Below, piece after piece: positions 54,458-64,000 of a stretch of DNA of 64,000 nt (positions within the stretch are counted from its first letter, which is position 1; each line of letters starts with the position of its first letter). Made by a program: the position numbers and the translations under genes. This DNA comes from Hoeflea sp. YIM 152468. GTDB taxonomy: Bacteria > Pseudomonadota > Alphaproteobacteria > Rhizobiales > Rhizobiaceae. A model generated the notes under the pieces. That model ran no database searches, had not been told where the DNA came from, and saw nothing but the letters and a program-made list of their open reading frames with translations. The stretch is taken from positions 1 to 64,000 of the forward strand of contig NZ_JARGET010000031.1 in NCBI RefSeq assembly GCF_029210485.1, written 5' to 3'.

Positions 54458-54491
54458 AACATAGGGGGCTTTGCTCGATTTGTGCAGTGCA
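54458..54491 (-). promoter_or_regulatory. shared-type promoter of DUF1127 copy 3 and the hairpin array
   Basis: On the minus strand TGCACA (54486-54481), 17 bases, TATGTT (54463-54458), with GCAC just upstream. Same layout as the other two. Transcription would start about 55 bases before the ATG. Confidence 0.7.
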
Positions 54492-54658
54492 ATATTCTCA
54501 TGGAAGCTATTCGGCAATTGCATAGCTCAAGCCAAACTGCCTGAACTGAGTGCATGCAAAGGCAAAGCCGATGATTTCTGTCTCCTCATTTGGCGCAGGG
54601 TATGGGATAGAGAATGGTTCGGACCTCGTTGATGCCATTTTTTCGAAAGAATCACCTC

Positions 54659-55771
54659 ATGTTCCGCAGATATTTGTGCCGCGAGATCGATCAATGGACC
54701 CAGGCCGGATTGTTGCAGCCAGGGCAGGGCGCCGAGTTGCTGGCGGATCACGACCGGCGGCACACCGGTTTCAAGCTCTCGAGTGTTCTCGCCATCCTCG
54801 CGGCTGTGCTGTTCGGGGCTGCGGTGATTGCCCTTGTTGCGGCCAATTGGGACGCGATAGCCCGCCCGCTCCGGGTCGGAATGATTTTCCTCTTCATCCT
54901 TTCGGGACTTTTCACCGCGGCTGTGGCCTTGCGCAGAGGCGCGGGATGGCTATCGGAGGCGGCTCTGGTGTTTGCGCTGCTGTGCCATGGTGCAGGCATC
55001 GCGCTCACGGGTCAGATGTACCATCTGAGCGGGGATGAAGCGGCGTTCATGTTGGTGTGGACGTCTGCTGCGCTGGTTGTATCGTTTTGCTTCCGTTCGC
55101 CAATGGCGGCGGTTGGAGCCGGACTCCTGGCATTCGGTTACCTGCTGGCGCAATCGGCAGCGTTCGGATCACGCGCGGCAGACGTGAGCGATGTAGCCGG
55201 GTATCTCACGGTTGTGGTCCTGGCCCTTGTTGTCGGTCTGGCGAGCTGGCGATCGCGCTCGACAGTGGCGGCTCACCTCTGCGCGTTGATCCTGATCGGC
55301 TGGGTCGTGTGGGTCGTGGATGACACAACGGATCTGGATCTTGGCTATGTGCTGGCTGCAATCGGCGCGGTAGCGTTTGGCATCGGCTCCCTGGGCGCTT
55401 CCCGGCTCGGGGGCGGGGTGGTGCGCCATGGAACCGTGTCAGCCTATGGGGCGGTTCTGTTTCTATCCGGGCTGATTGCGATTCAGGTAGAGCTTGCCGA
55501 TCCCGGACTGGTCAGCGAAATTGTGCTTGCTGCGTTGGTCATGCTGGCCAGTGTCGCCATTGTTGCCGTCGCCGGTGGCGACAACCGCTTCATCCGCCGG
55601 TTTGCCTATTTCACCTTCGCCGGCGAAACCATTTATGTGGTTGGGGAAACCTTGGGCTCGCTGCTGGGAAGCGCCGGTTTTCTGTTTCTGGGCGGGCTGG
55701 TGCTGGCCGTTATCGCCTTTGCGGTGATGAAGATTGAAAAAAGGTTCAAGGCCGGGGAGGGCCGGTCATGA
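54659..55771 (+). CDS. DUF2157 polytopic membrane protein
   Basis: A 370-residue protein with a short N-terminal cytoplasmic domain (R-E-I-D-Q-W-T-Q-A-G-L-L) and about ten membrane helices, recognised as DUF2157 from the N-terminal domain and the A-N-W-D-A-I-A-R-P-L-R-V loop. The function is not known. It overlaps the GDYXXLXY gene (ATGA), the usual partner. ATG at 54659 is chosen; ATGs at 54632 and earlier are alternatives. Confidence 0.85.
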   Translation: MFRRYLCREIDQWTQAGLLQPGQGAELLADHDRRHTGFKLSSVLAILAAVLFGAAVIALVAANWDAIARPLRVGMIFLFILSGLFTAAVALRRGAGWLSEAALVFALLCHGAGIALTGQMYHLSGDEAAFMLVWTSAALVVSFCFRSPMAAVGAGLLAFGYLLAQSAAFGSRAADVSDVAGYLTVVVLALVVGLASWRSRSTVAAHLCALILIGWVVWVVDDTTDLDLGYVLAAIGAVAFGIGSLGASRLGGGVVRHGTVSAYGAVLFLSGLIAIQVELADPGLVSEIVLAALVMLASVAIVAVAGGDNRFIRRFAYFTFAGETIYVVGETLGSLLGSAGFLFLGGLVLAVIAFAVMKIEKRFKAGEGRS

Positions 55772-56379
55772 CAGCCATCAGCCAGATGTTACGCCGAGAC
55801 ATCAACCCGTTCATCGCCGCAATGATCTGCGCGATTGTGCTGATCGGCATGCTCGGGGTGATGATTGGTGGCCGCGTCGCCATCCTGCGCAATGGCTTCG
55901 AGGTGGTGCTCAAGGCCGCGCCGGTTGATCCCAGGGATCTGATGCGGGGCGACTATGTCGAGCTGCGCTACGAAGACATCTCGATGGTCAATGGCGCGCT
56001 GCTGGCAGCGGATTGGCCAAAAGAGGACACCTATGCACAGCTCTGGCTGACGCTGGAGCGCAGCGGTGAAGATCGGCTGGGAAAACCTTCTGCACTCTCG
56101 CTGCGGCAACCAGACTATCGGCTTCCCGGTGCCGTCTATTTGAAAAGCAAGCCGGTGATGGTGTATGCGGATGACCGGGAGCGCGCCGGGGAGGTGATGT
56201 TCCCGCTCCGCTTCGGCATCGAGCGTTATTATGTGCCCGAAGGCGAAGGGCTGGAGATCGAGTCAGCCCGCAATGATGGCAGGACAACGGTTGCGGTGCG
56301 GATATCGCAGTCGGGCAAAGCACAAATCGCGCGTCTGATGATTGATGGGGAGACGCTCTATAGCGAGCCGCTGTACTGA
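55768..56379 (+). CDS. GDYXXLXY-domain protein
   Basis: A 203-residue protein with one N-terminal membrane helix (about 14-36) and a periplasmic domain. The name-giving motif is present: R-G-D-Y-V-E-L-R-Y. A second conserved block is F-G-I-E-R-Y-Y-V-P-E-G-E-G. The family is nearly always coupled to DUF2157, as here. Function unknown. Confidence 0.88.
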   Translation: MTAISQMLRRDINPFIAAMICAIVLIGMLGVMIGGRVAILRNGFEVVLKAAPVDPRDLMRGDYVELRYEDISMVNGALLAADWPKEDTYAQLWLTLERSGEDRLGKPSALSLRQPDYRLPGAVYLKSKPVMVYADDRERAGEVMFPLRFGIERYYVPEGEGLEIESARNDGRTTVAVRISQSGKAQIARLMIDGETLYSEPLY

Positions 56380-56528
56380 AAAGAGCTCGCATTTTGCTCC
56401 GTCAGCGCGTTCTGGGCAAAAAGCCTCGGATGTGCGGTCATTTTTCCTTTGATCGTGACCGAACGGGTGATATAGAGCGACCGCGTTCAGGGTCGCCTCG
56501 CGCAAGCGTGGTTTTGCGGCCCTAAGAA

Positions 56529-56612
<84 letters not shown>

Positions 56613-56668
56613 GTTTATAGTCCGGTCTGGCTGGCGCCGAGCGCACAGGACGACGGGGCGAGTACGAG

Positions 56669-56707
56669 AAGGCACCGAACCGGCTGTTCCGGTCTGGTGC
56701 CTTATAT
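56669..56707 (+). terminator. hairpin after tRNA-Leu, terminator candidate
   Basis: AAGGCACC pairs with GGTGCCTT and inside it ACCGG pairs with CCGGT around CTGTT; a two-base bulge lies on each side. A weak T stretch (TTATAT) follows. It lies between tRNA-Leu and tig. Confidence 0.6.
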
Positions 56708-56794
56708 GAAGAATGCCGAAGCGACGCCGGAAAACCGGCCCAGTCGCGGGGCCAACCCGAACGGTCGCAGTCGCGAGGAAATGAAGGTTTGAAC

Positions 56795-58219
56795 ATGCAG
56801 GTTACCGAAACGCTTGCCGAAGGGCTGAAGCGCGAATTGAAGGTTGTCGTTCCCGCTGCGGACATGGCATCGCAGCTCAACGAGAAACTTGCCGAAGCCA
56901 AAAGCAAGATGCAGATCAAGGGCTTTCGCCCGGGCAAGGTGCCGATTTCGCATCTCAAGAAGGTCTATGGCAAATCGATGATGGCGCAGCTGGTCAATGA
57001 GATGATCCAGGAAAAGCCGACCTCGATCCTTTCCGAGCGTGGAGAAAAGGCTGCAACCCAGCCGGAGATTTCCATGACCGAGGACGAGAAGGAAGCTGAT
57101 CAGATCCTCAACGGAGCAGCCGATTTCGAATTCACCATCGCTTATGAGGTGATCCCAGCCTTTGACGTGGCGGACATGTCGAGCATCAAGGTCGTCCGTG
57201 AAGTCGTCGATGTGCCGGCGGAAGAAGTCGAGGAGCAGGTGCTTCGGGTGGCGGAAAACAGCCGCACCTACGAGCCCAAGACCGGCAAGGCTGCCGACGG
57301 CGACAAGGTGACGATCGATTACCTGGGCAAGCTTGACGGCGAACCGTTCGAAGGTGGCGCGGATCAGGACGCTGAACTTGTCATCGGCTCGAACCGCTTC
57401 ATCCCTGGCTTTGAAGAACAGCTCGTCGGCCTCAAGGAAGGCGACGAGAAGGTGATCAAGGTCACATTCCCGGAAGATTATCAGGCTGCCCATCTTGCCG
57501 GCAAGGAAGTGACTTTCGACATCACGGTCAAGGCCATTGCCGCGCCCGGTGAGCTTGAAATCAATGACGAACTGGCCAAGACACTGGGGCTTGATTCCGC
57601 CGACAAGCTGCGCGAAGTCGTCCAGTCGCAGATCGAAAGCCAGTATGGCCAGATCACCCGCCAGAAGCTCAAGCGGCAGATTCTCGATCAGCTGGATGAG
57701 GCGCACAAGTTCGAATCGCCTTCCAAACTGGTCGATGCGGAATTTGAAAGCATCTGGCGCCAGATCAACCAGGAACTGACCGACAACAACAAGACCTTCG
57801 AAGACGAAGACACAACCGAAGAGGCTGCGCGCGAAGAGTACCGCACGCTGGCCGAGCGCCGTGTCCGTCTCGGTCTCGTCCTGTCGAAGATCGGTGAAGA
57901 AGCCGGTATTCAGGTCAGCGACGAAGAACTGCAGCGTTCGCTGTTCGAGCAGGTTCGCAAGTTTCCGGGTCAGGAAAAGGAAATCTACGAGTATTTCCAG
58001 AAGACCCCAGGCGCCGTGGCCTCGTTGCGGGCTCCGATCTTTGAGGAAAAGACCGTTGACCACATGCTCACCATCATTGATGTGACGGACAAGCCGGTGA
58101 GCAAGGAAGAGCTGATGGCGGATGACGAGGCCGAGGCTTCCGACAAGCCCGAGCCGAAGAAGAAGAAGGCGCCAGTCAAGAAGAAAGCTGCAAAGAAGGA
58201 CGATGCGGCTGCCGAATAA
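56795..58219 (+). CDS. tig: trigger factor
   Basis: Ribosome-bound chaperone with prolyl isomerase activity. The ribosome-binding signature near residue 44 reads G-F-R-P-G-K-V-P, the FKBP domain begins near residue 160 ([10 protein letters not shown]), and the C-terminal substrate arms follow. The Lys/Ala-rich tail (last 25 residues) is common in alphaproteobacteria. The family start M-Q-V-T-E-T-L points to ATG at 56795; a TTG two codons earlier is not needed. Confidence 0.96.
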   Translation: MQVTETLAEGLKRELKVVVPAADMASQLNEKLAEAKSKMQIKGFRPGKVPISHLKKVYGKSMMAQLVNEMIQEKPTSILSERGEKAATQPEISMTEDEKEADQILNGAADFEFTIAYEVIPAFDVADMSSIKVVREVVDVPAEEVEEQVLRVAENSRTYEPKTGKAADGDKVTIDYLGKLDGEPFEGGADQDAELVIGSNRFIPGFEEQLVGLKEGDEKVIKVTFPEDYQAAHLAGKEVTFDITVKAIAAPGELEINDELAKTLGLDSADKLREVVQSQIESQYGQITRQKLKRQILDQLDEAHKFESPSKLVDAEFESIWRQINQELTDNNKTFEDEDTTEEAAREEYRTLAERRVRLGLVLSKIGEEAGIQVSDEELQRSLFEQVRKFPGQEKEIYEYFQKTPGAVASLRAPIFEEKTVDHMLTIIDVTDKPVSKEELMADDEAEASDKPEPKKKKAPVKKKAAKKDDAAAE

Positions 58220-58240
58220 GGCATGCGCGCTTGATGAGAT

Positions 58241-58268
58241 AACGCCGGGGCACTGCTCCGGCGTTTTT
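58241..58268 (+). terminator. terminator after tig
   Basis: ACGCCGG pairs with CCGGCGT (inner GC pairs extend it) followed by five T, 25 bases beyond the stop. Confidence 0.88.
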
Positions 58269-58341
58269 GATTCTGGAAGATGCGCTGGCCATGCGCCGCC
58301 GCAGTGCCGGCCTGGCTGATGCCCGGCCATCTCGCAAACCG

Positions 58342-59205
58342 TCAGATCAGCTTCAGGCCCTTGAGACTGGCATGGCCGTCCTTGCCGATTATGATGTGGT
58401 CATGCACGGTGATGCCCAGCGGCCGGGCGGTGTCGATGATCAGCTTGGTCATTTCAATGTCGGCGCGCGACGGGGTTGGGTCGCCCGATGGGTGATTATG
58501 TACCAGGATGATCGCCGTGGCGGAGAGTTCCAGAGCGCGCTTGACCACCTCGCGTGGATAGACAGGCGTGTGGTCCACGGTGCCGGTTTGCTGCACCTCA
58601 TCGGCAATCAAGGCGTTCTTCTTGTCGAGAAACAGCACCCGGAACTGCTCCCGCGCCTCGAACGCCATGGCTGCACGGCAGTACTCGATCACCGAGGACC
58701 AGGACGCGAGAACCTGGCGAGCCTTGAGATCACTCTTGAGCATTCGCTGGGCGACCACGCCAATCAGTTTGAGATCGGTCGCGACGCTGCTGCCAACACC
58801 CTTGATCTCGGTCAACAAATGGGTGGGCGCACCAAGGGTTTCGGGAAGCGATCCGAATCTGGCGAGCAGAGCCTTGGCGATCGGTTTGGTGTCGCGCCGC
58901 GGGATCAGTCTGAACAACAGCAGTTCCAGTACTTCATAGTCTGCGAGCGCGCTGCCGCCGCTGTCGCGGAAGCGCTGGCGTAACCGGTCGCGGTGACCAT
59001 GGTAGTGTTCGTCTGGACCGAGCGAGACATCGCGGGGTTCCGTTTCTAGCGCATGGCCCGAAGTTTTGGTCTGGCGGTTTTCCGCAAAGTAGCTGCGCTC
59101 ATCCGGAGCCGCCGGATCCGGATCTTTCGGGGCGTTGCCTTCGTCATGCGCGCCATCGCCGGTCAGGCCTTGTTGTGTCTGACCTGGGCGATGGCGTGGT
59201 GTCAT
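58342..59205 (-). CDS. radC: RadC/JAMM-domain protein
   Basis: RadC-family protein (287 residues) with an N-terminal helix-hairpin-helix region (L-x-E-I-K-G-V-G) and a C-terminal JAB1/MPN metal-binding domain carrying [14 protein letters not shown]. The exact function is unsettled; the original link with DNA repair has been withdrawn. The first 60 residues are variable and acidic. It overlaps map by ATGA. Confidence 0.92.
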   Translation of the reverse strand: MTPRHRPGQTQQGLTGDGAHDEGNAPKDPDPAAPDERSYFAENRQTKTSGHALETEPRDVSLGPDEHYHGHRDRLRQRFRDSGGSALADYEVLELLLFRLIPRRDTKPIAKALLARFGSLPETLGAPTHLLTEIKGVGSSVATDLKLIGVVAQRMLKSDLKARQVLASWSSVIEYCRAAMAFEAREQFRVLFLDKKNALIADEVQQTGTVDHTPVYPREVVKRALELSATAIILVHNHPSGDPTPSRADIEMTKLIIDTARPLGITVHDHIIIGKDGHASLKGLKLI

Positions 59206-60029
59206 GCGGGTAAGCCAGGACGATCAAGGCCGGCAGGGGACAGGGTAAAGATCTCGCAGCCGGTTTCGGTGACGCCGACGGTGTGTTCGTATTGTGCGGT
59301 CAGCGAGCGGTCTCGCGTCACGGCCGTCCAGCCATCGGACAGTACCTTGACGTGCGGCCGGCCCAGATTGATCATTGGCTCGATGGTGAAGATCATGCCG
59401 GGGCGCATTTCCGGCCCCTCTTCGGCGCGGCCGTAATGCAGGATGTTGGGCGCATCATGAAACAGCTTGCCGACGCCGTGCCCGCAAAAGTCGCGGACCA
59501 CCGAGCAGCGTTCGGATTCGGCATATTTCTGAATGGCTTCGCCAATGGCGCCGGTGCGCGCGCCGGGCTTGACAGCAGCGATGCCGAGCATCAGCGAGTT
59601 CTGGGTGATTTCGAGCAGCCGCTCGGCGGCACGTTTGATGTCTCCGACCGGATACATGCGGCTCGAATCGCCATGCCAGCCGTCCACCACGTAGGTCACG
59701 TCGATATTGATGATTTCGCCTTCACGCAGCGGCTTGTCGTTGGGAATGCCATGACAGACAACATGGTTGATCGAGGTGCAGCAGGATTTGGTGTAGCCGC
59801 GATAATTCAAAGTCGCGGGCAGAGCATTGTGGTCCATGCCGAATTCGAACACAAACTTGTCGATCTCGTTCGTGGTCACGCCGGGCGCTATGCGCGTGAC
59901 CAGTTCGTCGAGGCACCGGGCGGTGAGCTGGCATGCCTTGCGCATGCCTTCAAAGCCGTCCGGGCCATAGAGCCGGATCTGACCGGTGTTTTTCATCGGG
60001 GCCGAACTGGCGTCAATGTAGGTAACCAT
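59202..60029 (-). CDS. map: methionine aminopeptidase type I
   Basis: Removes the initiator Met from new proteins. The 275-residue protein has the five metal ligands in their usual contexts: D in I-N-I-D-V-T, D in W-H-G-D-S-S, H in F-C-G-H-G-V-G, E in F-T-I-E-P, and E in Q-Y-E-H-T. Linked to radC by an ATGA overlap. Confidence 0.95.
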   Translation of the reverse strand: MVTYIDASSAPMKNTGQIRLYGPDGFEGMRKACQLTARCLDELVTRIAPGVTTNEIDKFVFEFGMDHNALPATLNYRGYTKSCCTSINHVVCHGIPNDKPLREGEIINIDVTYVVDGWHGDSSRMYPVGDIKRAAERLLEITQNSLMLGIAAVKPGARTGAIGEAIQKYAESERCSVVRDFCGHGVGKLFHDAPNILHYGRAEEGPEMRPGMIFTIEPMINLGRPHVKVLSDGWTAVTRDRSLTAQYEHTVGVTETGCEIFTLSPAGLDRPGLPA

Positions 60030-60076
60030 GGCAGGCTCGCTTTGTCTTGCTCCGGCAGCTTACCACCGGCGCGTCA

Positions 60077-60799
60077 TTACACTAGGCTGTTTAGACCGGA
60101 TTCCTCAATGGTCACCGTCAATTCAGGGCTGATTTGCTCAGGCGTGATCTTGCACCGTATGGCGCAGGCTTCAACCCCGCGGCTCATTGCCCGATCGAAA
60201 GCGGCTGCATAGGCCGGGTCCCGATCGCGGCACAGGCTGAGCCGGTCGACATCATCCCGCTGGATCAGATAGACCATTATAGCCCGGTGTCCAGCCGCGA
60301 CCATGTCACCGAGCTCCTCCAGGTGCTTGGCGCCGCGTGCGGTGACGCTGTCAGGAAACTCGGCAAGTCCGGGGCTGCGGCAAAAATGCACATTCTTGAC
60401 TTCAACATAGGCGGTGCCCCTTTCGCGATCCTCAAGCAGGATATCAATGCGGGAGTTGACGCCATATTTCTGCTCGCGGCTGCGTTTTGCGTAAGCGCCG
60501 AGCGAGCCAAGCAAGCCCTGATCGATGGCTTCCTCCACCAGCCGGTTGGGGCGGCCGGTGTTGATGCCGACGAGTGTGCCGTCGGCCTCGACCAGCTCCA
60601 GGGCATGTGCATATTTGCGCGTGGCGGAGACATGGCTGGTCAGATAGCATTTCGAGCCAGGCGTGGTGAGGCCCCGCATCGAGCCGGTGTTGGGGCACGA
60701 TCCGGTGATCAGCTCTCCGGATTCAAGCTCTGCATCAAACAGGAAGCGCTTGTAGCGGCGCAGCAGCGTTGCGGGGATCAGGGGCGGGTCGAATCTCAT
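60077..60799 (-). CDS. sfsA: sugar fermentation stimulation protein SfsA
   Basis: SfsA family (240 residues), with C-P-N-T-G-S-M and V-E-V-K-N-V-H and F-P-D-S-V-T-A-R-G-x-K-H-L-x-E-L in the nuclease-like core. The name comes from effects on maltose metabolism in E. coli; the fold suggests nucleic acid binding. ATG at 60799 matches the family start; a TTG at 60835 is less likely. Confidence 0.93.
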   Translation of the reverse strand: MRFDPPLIPATLLRRYKRFLFDAELESGELITGSCPNTGSMRGLTTPGSKCYLTSHVSATRKYAHALELVEADGTLVGINTGRPNRLVEEAIDQGLLGSLGAYAKRSREQKYGVNSRIDILLEDRERGTAYVEVKNVHFCRSPGLAEFPDSVTARGAKHLEELGDMVAAGHRAIMVYLIQRDDVDRLSLCRDRDPAYAAAFDRAMSRGVEACAIRCKITPEQISPELTVTIEESGLNSLV

Positions 60800-60883
60800 C
60801 AAGCGGGCGATAACAGGCTTTCCACTCCCTCGCAAACCCGCAGCGGCCGGTTAGCGTCGGCAAGGAGAGGCTGGCGGTGCCGG

Positions 60884-62719
60884 TCAGACCTTCACCCGGA
60901 CATAAGACCCCGGCGCATCTTCGATCGGTTTGAGTTTTCTGCCACCCGGCTTGCGTGCCGGCACCTCTTCGTCGGAATGGGCGCGAATCCATTGATGCCA
61001 GTGCGGCCACCAGGACCCCGGCGTCTCCGTTGCGCCAGCCACCCAGTCTTCGAACTCCGCATTGAGCGGGCCGTCGGACCAGAACTGGTACTTGCCGGCC
61101 GCCGGCGGATTGACGACGCCGGCAATGTGGCCCGATCCGGCCATCACGTAAGTCACGTCACCGCCAAACAGCTTGCCGCCGATATAGGCCGAACGGGCAG
61201 GGGCGATATGATCTTCCCGGGCGGCGAGATTGTAGACCGGAACCTTGATGTCGCCGAGATTCAGGGTCTTGCCGGCGAGTTCCATCTTGCCCTGGGACAG
61301 ATTGTTCTCGAGGTAGCAATTGCGCAGATAGTAGGAATGGTTGGCGGCCGGCATTCGGGTCGCATCCGAGTTCCAGTAGAGCAGGTCAAACGGCATCGGA
61401 TCCTTGCCCTTGAGGTAGTTGTTGACGACATAGGGCCAGATCAGATCCGAGGCGCGCAGCATGTTGAAGGCCGTCGCCATTTTCGATCCGTCGAGATAGC
61501 CGTTCTTTTTCATGGCCGCTTCGATCGCGGCAATCTGCGCTTCATCGACAAACACCTTGAGGTCGCCGGCATAGGTGAAGTCAGTCTGGGTGGTGAAGAA
61601 TGTGGCGGTGGCGATGCGGGCATCCTTCTCCTGGGCCTGCAGCGCCAGTGTCGCCGCCAGCAACGTACCGCCGACGCAGTAGCCGATGACGTTGACCTGA
61701 CGCTCGTCTGTCGCCTTCTCGATGGTGTCGAGAGCAAACGAAATGCCCTCGCGCGAGTAGGCCTCCCAGCCCTTTTCGGCGTGCCGCTGATCCGGGTTGA
61801 CCCAGGAGATGATGAACACCGTGTGGCCTTGCTCGACAGCCCATCTGATGAAGGATTTCTTCGGATTCAGATCAAGAACGTAGAACTTGTTGATCCAGGG
61901 CGGCACGATCAGCAGTGGCCGTTTGAGCACCGACTCGGTTGCGGGGGCATACTGGATGATCTGACAGATCTCGTTCTGGGCGACGACCTTGCCTGGCGAG
62001 ACGGCGATGTTTTCGCCGACCTTGAATTTCGAGGCATCGGATTGCCGCAGTTTGAGTTCACCTTTGCCGGCTGCGATATCCTCGGCCAGCATATGCATGC
62101 CCTTGACGAGGTTTTCGCCGTTGGTGGCAACCATCTCCTTGTACAGTTCGGGATTGGTGGCAATGAAATTGGCCGGTGAAAGCGCACTGGTAATCTGGCG
62201 GACGTAAAAGGCTGCCTTGTGACGGGTATGGTCATCGAGGCCTTCACTCTCGTCGACGAGCTTGCTGGCCCAGTCCGACGTGATCAGATAGGCGTTTTTC
62301 AGGAACTCGAAAAACGGATTGTCGTCCCAATCGGGATCTGAAAACCGCTTGTCGCTGGTCTTGATCCTGGGGCTGTCGTCCTCACCGGACATGCGCTTGA
62401 CCGATTCGCTCCACATGTCGAAATAGCCGGTCAGCAGACTTGTCTGGGCTTCGATGGCGCGCTTGGGATCGGAGAGCCAGTATTCGCCGACCTTGGAAAA
62501 GGTCTTGACCATGTCGGCCATTGGTTCGGAAACTGTGTCGGCGATTTCGCCTTTTTCGCGCGGTTCAATCCATGCCGAGGCGGCCTTGCCCAGCTCTTCG
62601 AGCATGCGCGCAACATTGCGGGCAAAAGCTTCGGGATTTTTGACAACATAGGCTTCGGCAGGTGAAGCATCGCCCTCGGAGTTCTTTTTCCCGGCCGTGC
62701 TCGTGCCTTTGTCTGCCAT
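60884..62719 (-). CDS. phaC: class I poly(3-hydroxyalkanoate) synthase
   Basis: Polymerises 3-hydroxyacyl-CoA into storage polyester. At 611 residues it fits class I. The lipase-like box with the nucleophile Cys appears as G-Y-C-V-G-G, and the catalytic Asp and His lie in R-E-D-H-I-A-P and [15 protein letters not shown] precedes the ATG. Its granule partners (phaA/B, phasins, phaR) are not in the window. Confidence 0.95.
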   Translation of the reverse strand: MADKGTSTAGKKNSEGDASPAEAYVVKNPEAFARNVARMLEELGKAASAWIEPREKGEIADTVSEPMADMVKTFSKVGEYWLSDPKRAIEAQTSLLTGYFDMWSESVKRMSGEDDSPRIKTSDKRFSDPDWDDNPFFEFLKNAYLITSDWASKLVDESEGLDDHTRHKAAFYVRQITSALSPANFIATNPELYKEMVATNGENLVKGMHMLAEDIAAGKGELKLRQSDASKFKVGENIAVSPGKVVAQNEICQIIQYAPATESVLKRPLLIVPPWINKFYVLDLNPKKSFIRWAVEQGHTVFIISWVNPDQRHAEKGWEAYSREGISFALDTIEKATDERQVNVIGYCVGGTLLAATLALQAQEKDARIATATFFTTQTDFTYAGDLKVFVDEAQIAAIEAAMKKNGYLDGSKMATAFNMLRASDLIWPYVVNNYLKGKDPMPFDLLYWNSDATRMPAANHSYYLRNCYLENNLSQGKMELAGKTLNLGDIKVPVYNLAAREDHIAPARSAYIGGKLFGGDVTYVMAGSGHIAGVVNPPAAGKYQFWSDGPLNAEFEDWVAGATETPGSWWPHWHQWIRAHSDEEVPARKPGGRKLKPIEDAPGSYVRVKV

Positions 62720-62807
62720 GTTGACGCCTCCTTGTACGTTCCCGAGCTTGCCACCAGCCCTTTTTCTGCCTTAAAACGGCTTTGTTACAGTGCTTGATGA
62801 GCCCTCC

Positions 62808-62868
62808 AAGCATGCATGCTTTCTTGATACGGACATTTGGTGTCCATGTCATGACCACCAGATGGTGG
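62808..62868. promoter_or_regulatory. cluster of three inverted repeats between phaC and the lipoprotein gene
   Basis: AAGCATGCATGCTT (62808-62821) is a perfect 14-bp palindrome, GGACA-N5-TGTCC lies at 62831-62845, and CCACCA-N2-TGGTGG at 62855-62868. The first, about 90 bases upstream of phaC, resembles TGCA-rich sites of the PhaR/AniA repressor, which controls PHA genes. The other two lie close to the lipoprotein start. Confidence 0.45.
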
Positions 62869-62888
62869 AGACCCGAATATAGGTAATC

Positions 62889-63335
62889 ATGACAGATTTT
62901 GTTCGCTTGGCATATGTGACACTTGCCGCACTTTGGGTGGGGGGATGTCAAACCGCGTCGCTCGAGGATGCCGCGCCGCAGCCGGTTGCGGCACGTGCTG
63001 ATGTTGCTGCTGACGATTCAAAAATTGTCCGGCGCAATCCGGGCGTTACGTCTCTCATTCCGATCGAGAAAACCGAACCGGTCGAGGCCAGGACATTTGT
63101 CGTGACAGGCGCCCAGAGATCCGGCGAATACCCGAAACTTGGGCGGCAGCCGCAAGCCGCCAACGCACAGCTTTCCAATGCCCAGATCCTTGCAGCCGAG
63201 ATGGAAATGACGACATTGCTGAAAAGCCGGGCGTCGACACCCGATGCCAGGGCACAGTATGAACGCCGGCTTCGCGAATTGCGGGAATTGGCGGCAAGCC
63301 ATGCCAGTGATACACAGCGGCAAATCGAGAACTAA
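62889..63335 (+). CDS. small lipoprotein, function unknown
   Basis: A 148-residue protein with a lipoprotein signal (L-A-A-L-W-V-G-G-C), a Pro/Ala/Glu-rich spacer, and an amphipathic C-terminal helix with R-A-Q-Y-E-R-R-L-R-E-L-R-E-L. I do not recognise the family. It stands between phaC and the aminotransferase and is transcribed away from phaC. Confidence 0.7.
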   Translation: MTDFVRLAYVTLAALWVGGCQTASLEDAAPQPVAARADVAADDSKIVRRNPGVTSLIPIEKTEPVEARTFVVTGAQRSGEYPKLGRQPQAANAQLSNAQILAAEMEMTTLLKSRASTPDARAQYERRLRELRELAASHASDTQRQIEN

Positions 63336-63414
63336 CTCTTGCCTTCGGGCCGGATTGGATGCAAACCCGTGATATCAGGGCGACACCGAGAAGCCCGTAG
63401 TTGTAGTGGATTCC

Positions 63415-64000
63415 ATGGAAGAATTTCATAAAGTTCGCCGTCTTCCGCCCTATGTGTTCGAGCAGGTGAACCGTTTAAAAGCCTCGGCACGGGCGGGTGG
63501 CGCCGACATTATCGATTTGGGAATGGGCAACCCGGATCTGCCGACGCCCACAGCGATCGTCGACAAATTGTGCGAAGCTGTGAGAGACCCGCGCACCCAC
63601 CGCTATTCGACGTCGCGAGGCATTCCCGGGCTGCGGCGGGCTCAGGCATTTTATTACCAGCGGCGGTTTGGGGTAAAACTCAATCCCGAGACCCAGGTTA
63701 TTGCCACGCTTGGCTCGAAGGAAGGCTTTGCCAATATGGCCCAGGCGATCACAGCGCCCGGCGATGTGATCTTGTGCCCCAATCCGACCTACCCGATCCA
63801 CGCCTTCGGTTTCATCATGTCGGGCGGCGTGATCCGCTCGCTTGACGTGGTGCCGGACGACAGTTTCTTTGCCGCACTTGAGCGGTCTGTGCGGCATTCG
63901 ATCCCCAAGCCGCTGGCGCTGATACTCAACTACCCGTCCAACCCGACAAGCTATGTCGCCACGCTGGATTTCTACAAGGACGTCGTCGCCTTTGCCAGGA
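63415..64000 (+). CDS. alaC: AlaC-type aminotransferase, 5' part
   Basis: Fold type I PLP aminotransferase, cut by the right window edge after 195 residues. The protein begins M-E-E-F-H-K-V-R-R-L-P-P-Y-V-F, then D-L-G-M-G-N-P-D, Y-x-x-x-x-G-I-P-G-L-R-R-A, L-G-S-K-E-G-F and N-Y-P-S-N-P-T, which match the AlaC / LL-diaminopimelate aminotransferase-like branch. The PLP lysine lies beyond the window. In AlaC the reaction is glutamate-pyruvate transamination. Confidence 0.9.
   Translation, partial: MEEFHKVRRLPPYVFEQVNRLKASARAGGADIIDLGMGNPDLPTPTAIVDKLCEAVRDPRTHRYSTSRGIPGLRRAQAFYYQRRFGVKLNPETQVIATLGSKEGFANMAQAITAPGDVILCPNPTYPIHAFGFIMSGGVIRSLDVVPDDSFFAALERSVRHSIPKPLALILNYPSNPTSYVATLDFYKDVVAFAR

Noticed and set aside
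60134-62179. 681-codon frame on the plus strand
   Set aside because: Antisense to sfsA and phaC, both clear genes; no ribosome binding site.

Overview
The window is dense, GC-rich alphaproteobacterial chromosome. Gene content and order (exoR, xth, erpA, dgt, argS, a SPOR protein, nagZ, scpAB, tatABC, serS, surE, pcm, a LysM/M23 lipoprotein; popZ between tolC and valS; a fused secDF; class I phaC) match the conserved backbone of Hyphomicrobiales (Rhizobiales) such as Sinorhizobium and Phyllobacteriaceae/Hoeflea-like bacteria. The genus cannot be fixed from the sequence alone. About 57 protein genes, three tRNAs and one cluster of likely small RNAs can be supported.

Layout. 0.2-2.7 kb (minus): cysK and an AlaX-type editing gene, with an A+T-richer gene of unknown function between them. 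2.9-11.1 kb: a stress island resembling the singlet-oxygen sigmaE-ChrR regulon of Rhodobacter. It holds a ChrR-like cupin protein and an SDR on the plus strand, and a photolyase / flavoprotein / DUF1365 / cyclopropane synthase-like / GPH transporter operon on the minus strand. I find three promoters of the form TGATCC-N18-TAAGA (or close) in front of its three transcription units. No rpoE gene is present, the ChrR-like protein has lost the Cys pair of its anti-sigma zinc site, and the transporter gene carries a 1-nt frameshift. 11.2-22.9 kb: tRNA-Asn, tRNA-Cys, an isoaspartate methyltransferase-like gene, tolC, popZ, valS, a FadL-family porin, ilvD and exoR. 22.9-41.3 kb: DNA and nucleotide housekeeping, Fe-S assembly, argS, a very large acidic SPOR protein, cell-wall recycling, ScpAB condensin, Tat export, serS, surE-pcm and an NlpD-like lipoprotein. 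41.4-49.8 kb: a DUF815 ATPase, yajC-secDF followed directly by homologues of two mitochondrial complex I assembly factors, a fatty-acid-hydroxylase-type membrane protein and trmFO.

49.9-54.5 kb is accessory in character: a DctPQM TRAP transporter operon flanked by three tiny DUF1127 genes. All three DUF1127 genes share the same promoter architecture (TGCACA-N17-TATRTT with a GCRC extension). Directly downstream of the third one lie three consecutive perfect hairpins, each exposing a CCTCCTCCC (anti-Shine-Dalgarno) loop on the DUF1127 strand, a layout like the CcsR/cuckoo small RNAs.

54.6-64 kb: a DUF2157 / GDYXXLXY membrane pair, tRNA-Leu, tig, the radC-map pair, sfsA, phaC, a small lipoprotein, and the start of an AlaC-type aminotransferase that runs off the right edge.

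The two most interesting regions are the ChrR/photolyase island with sigmaE-type promoters but a degenerate regulator, and the DUF1127 family with its shared promoter and the triple anti-SD hairpin array.
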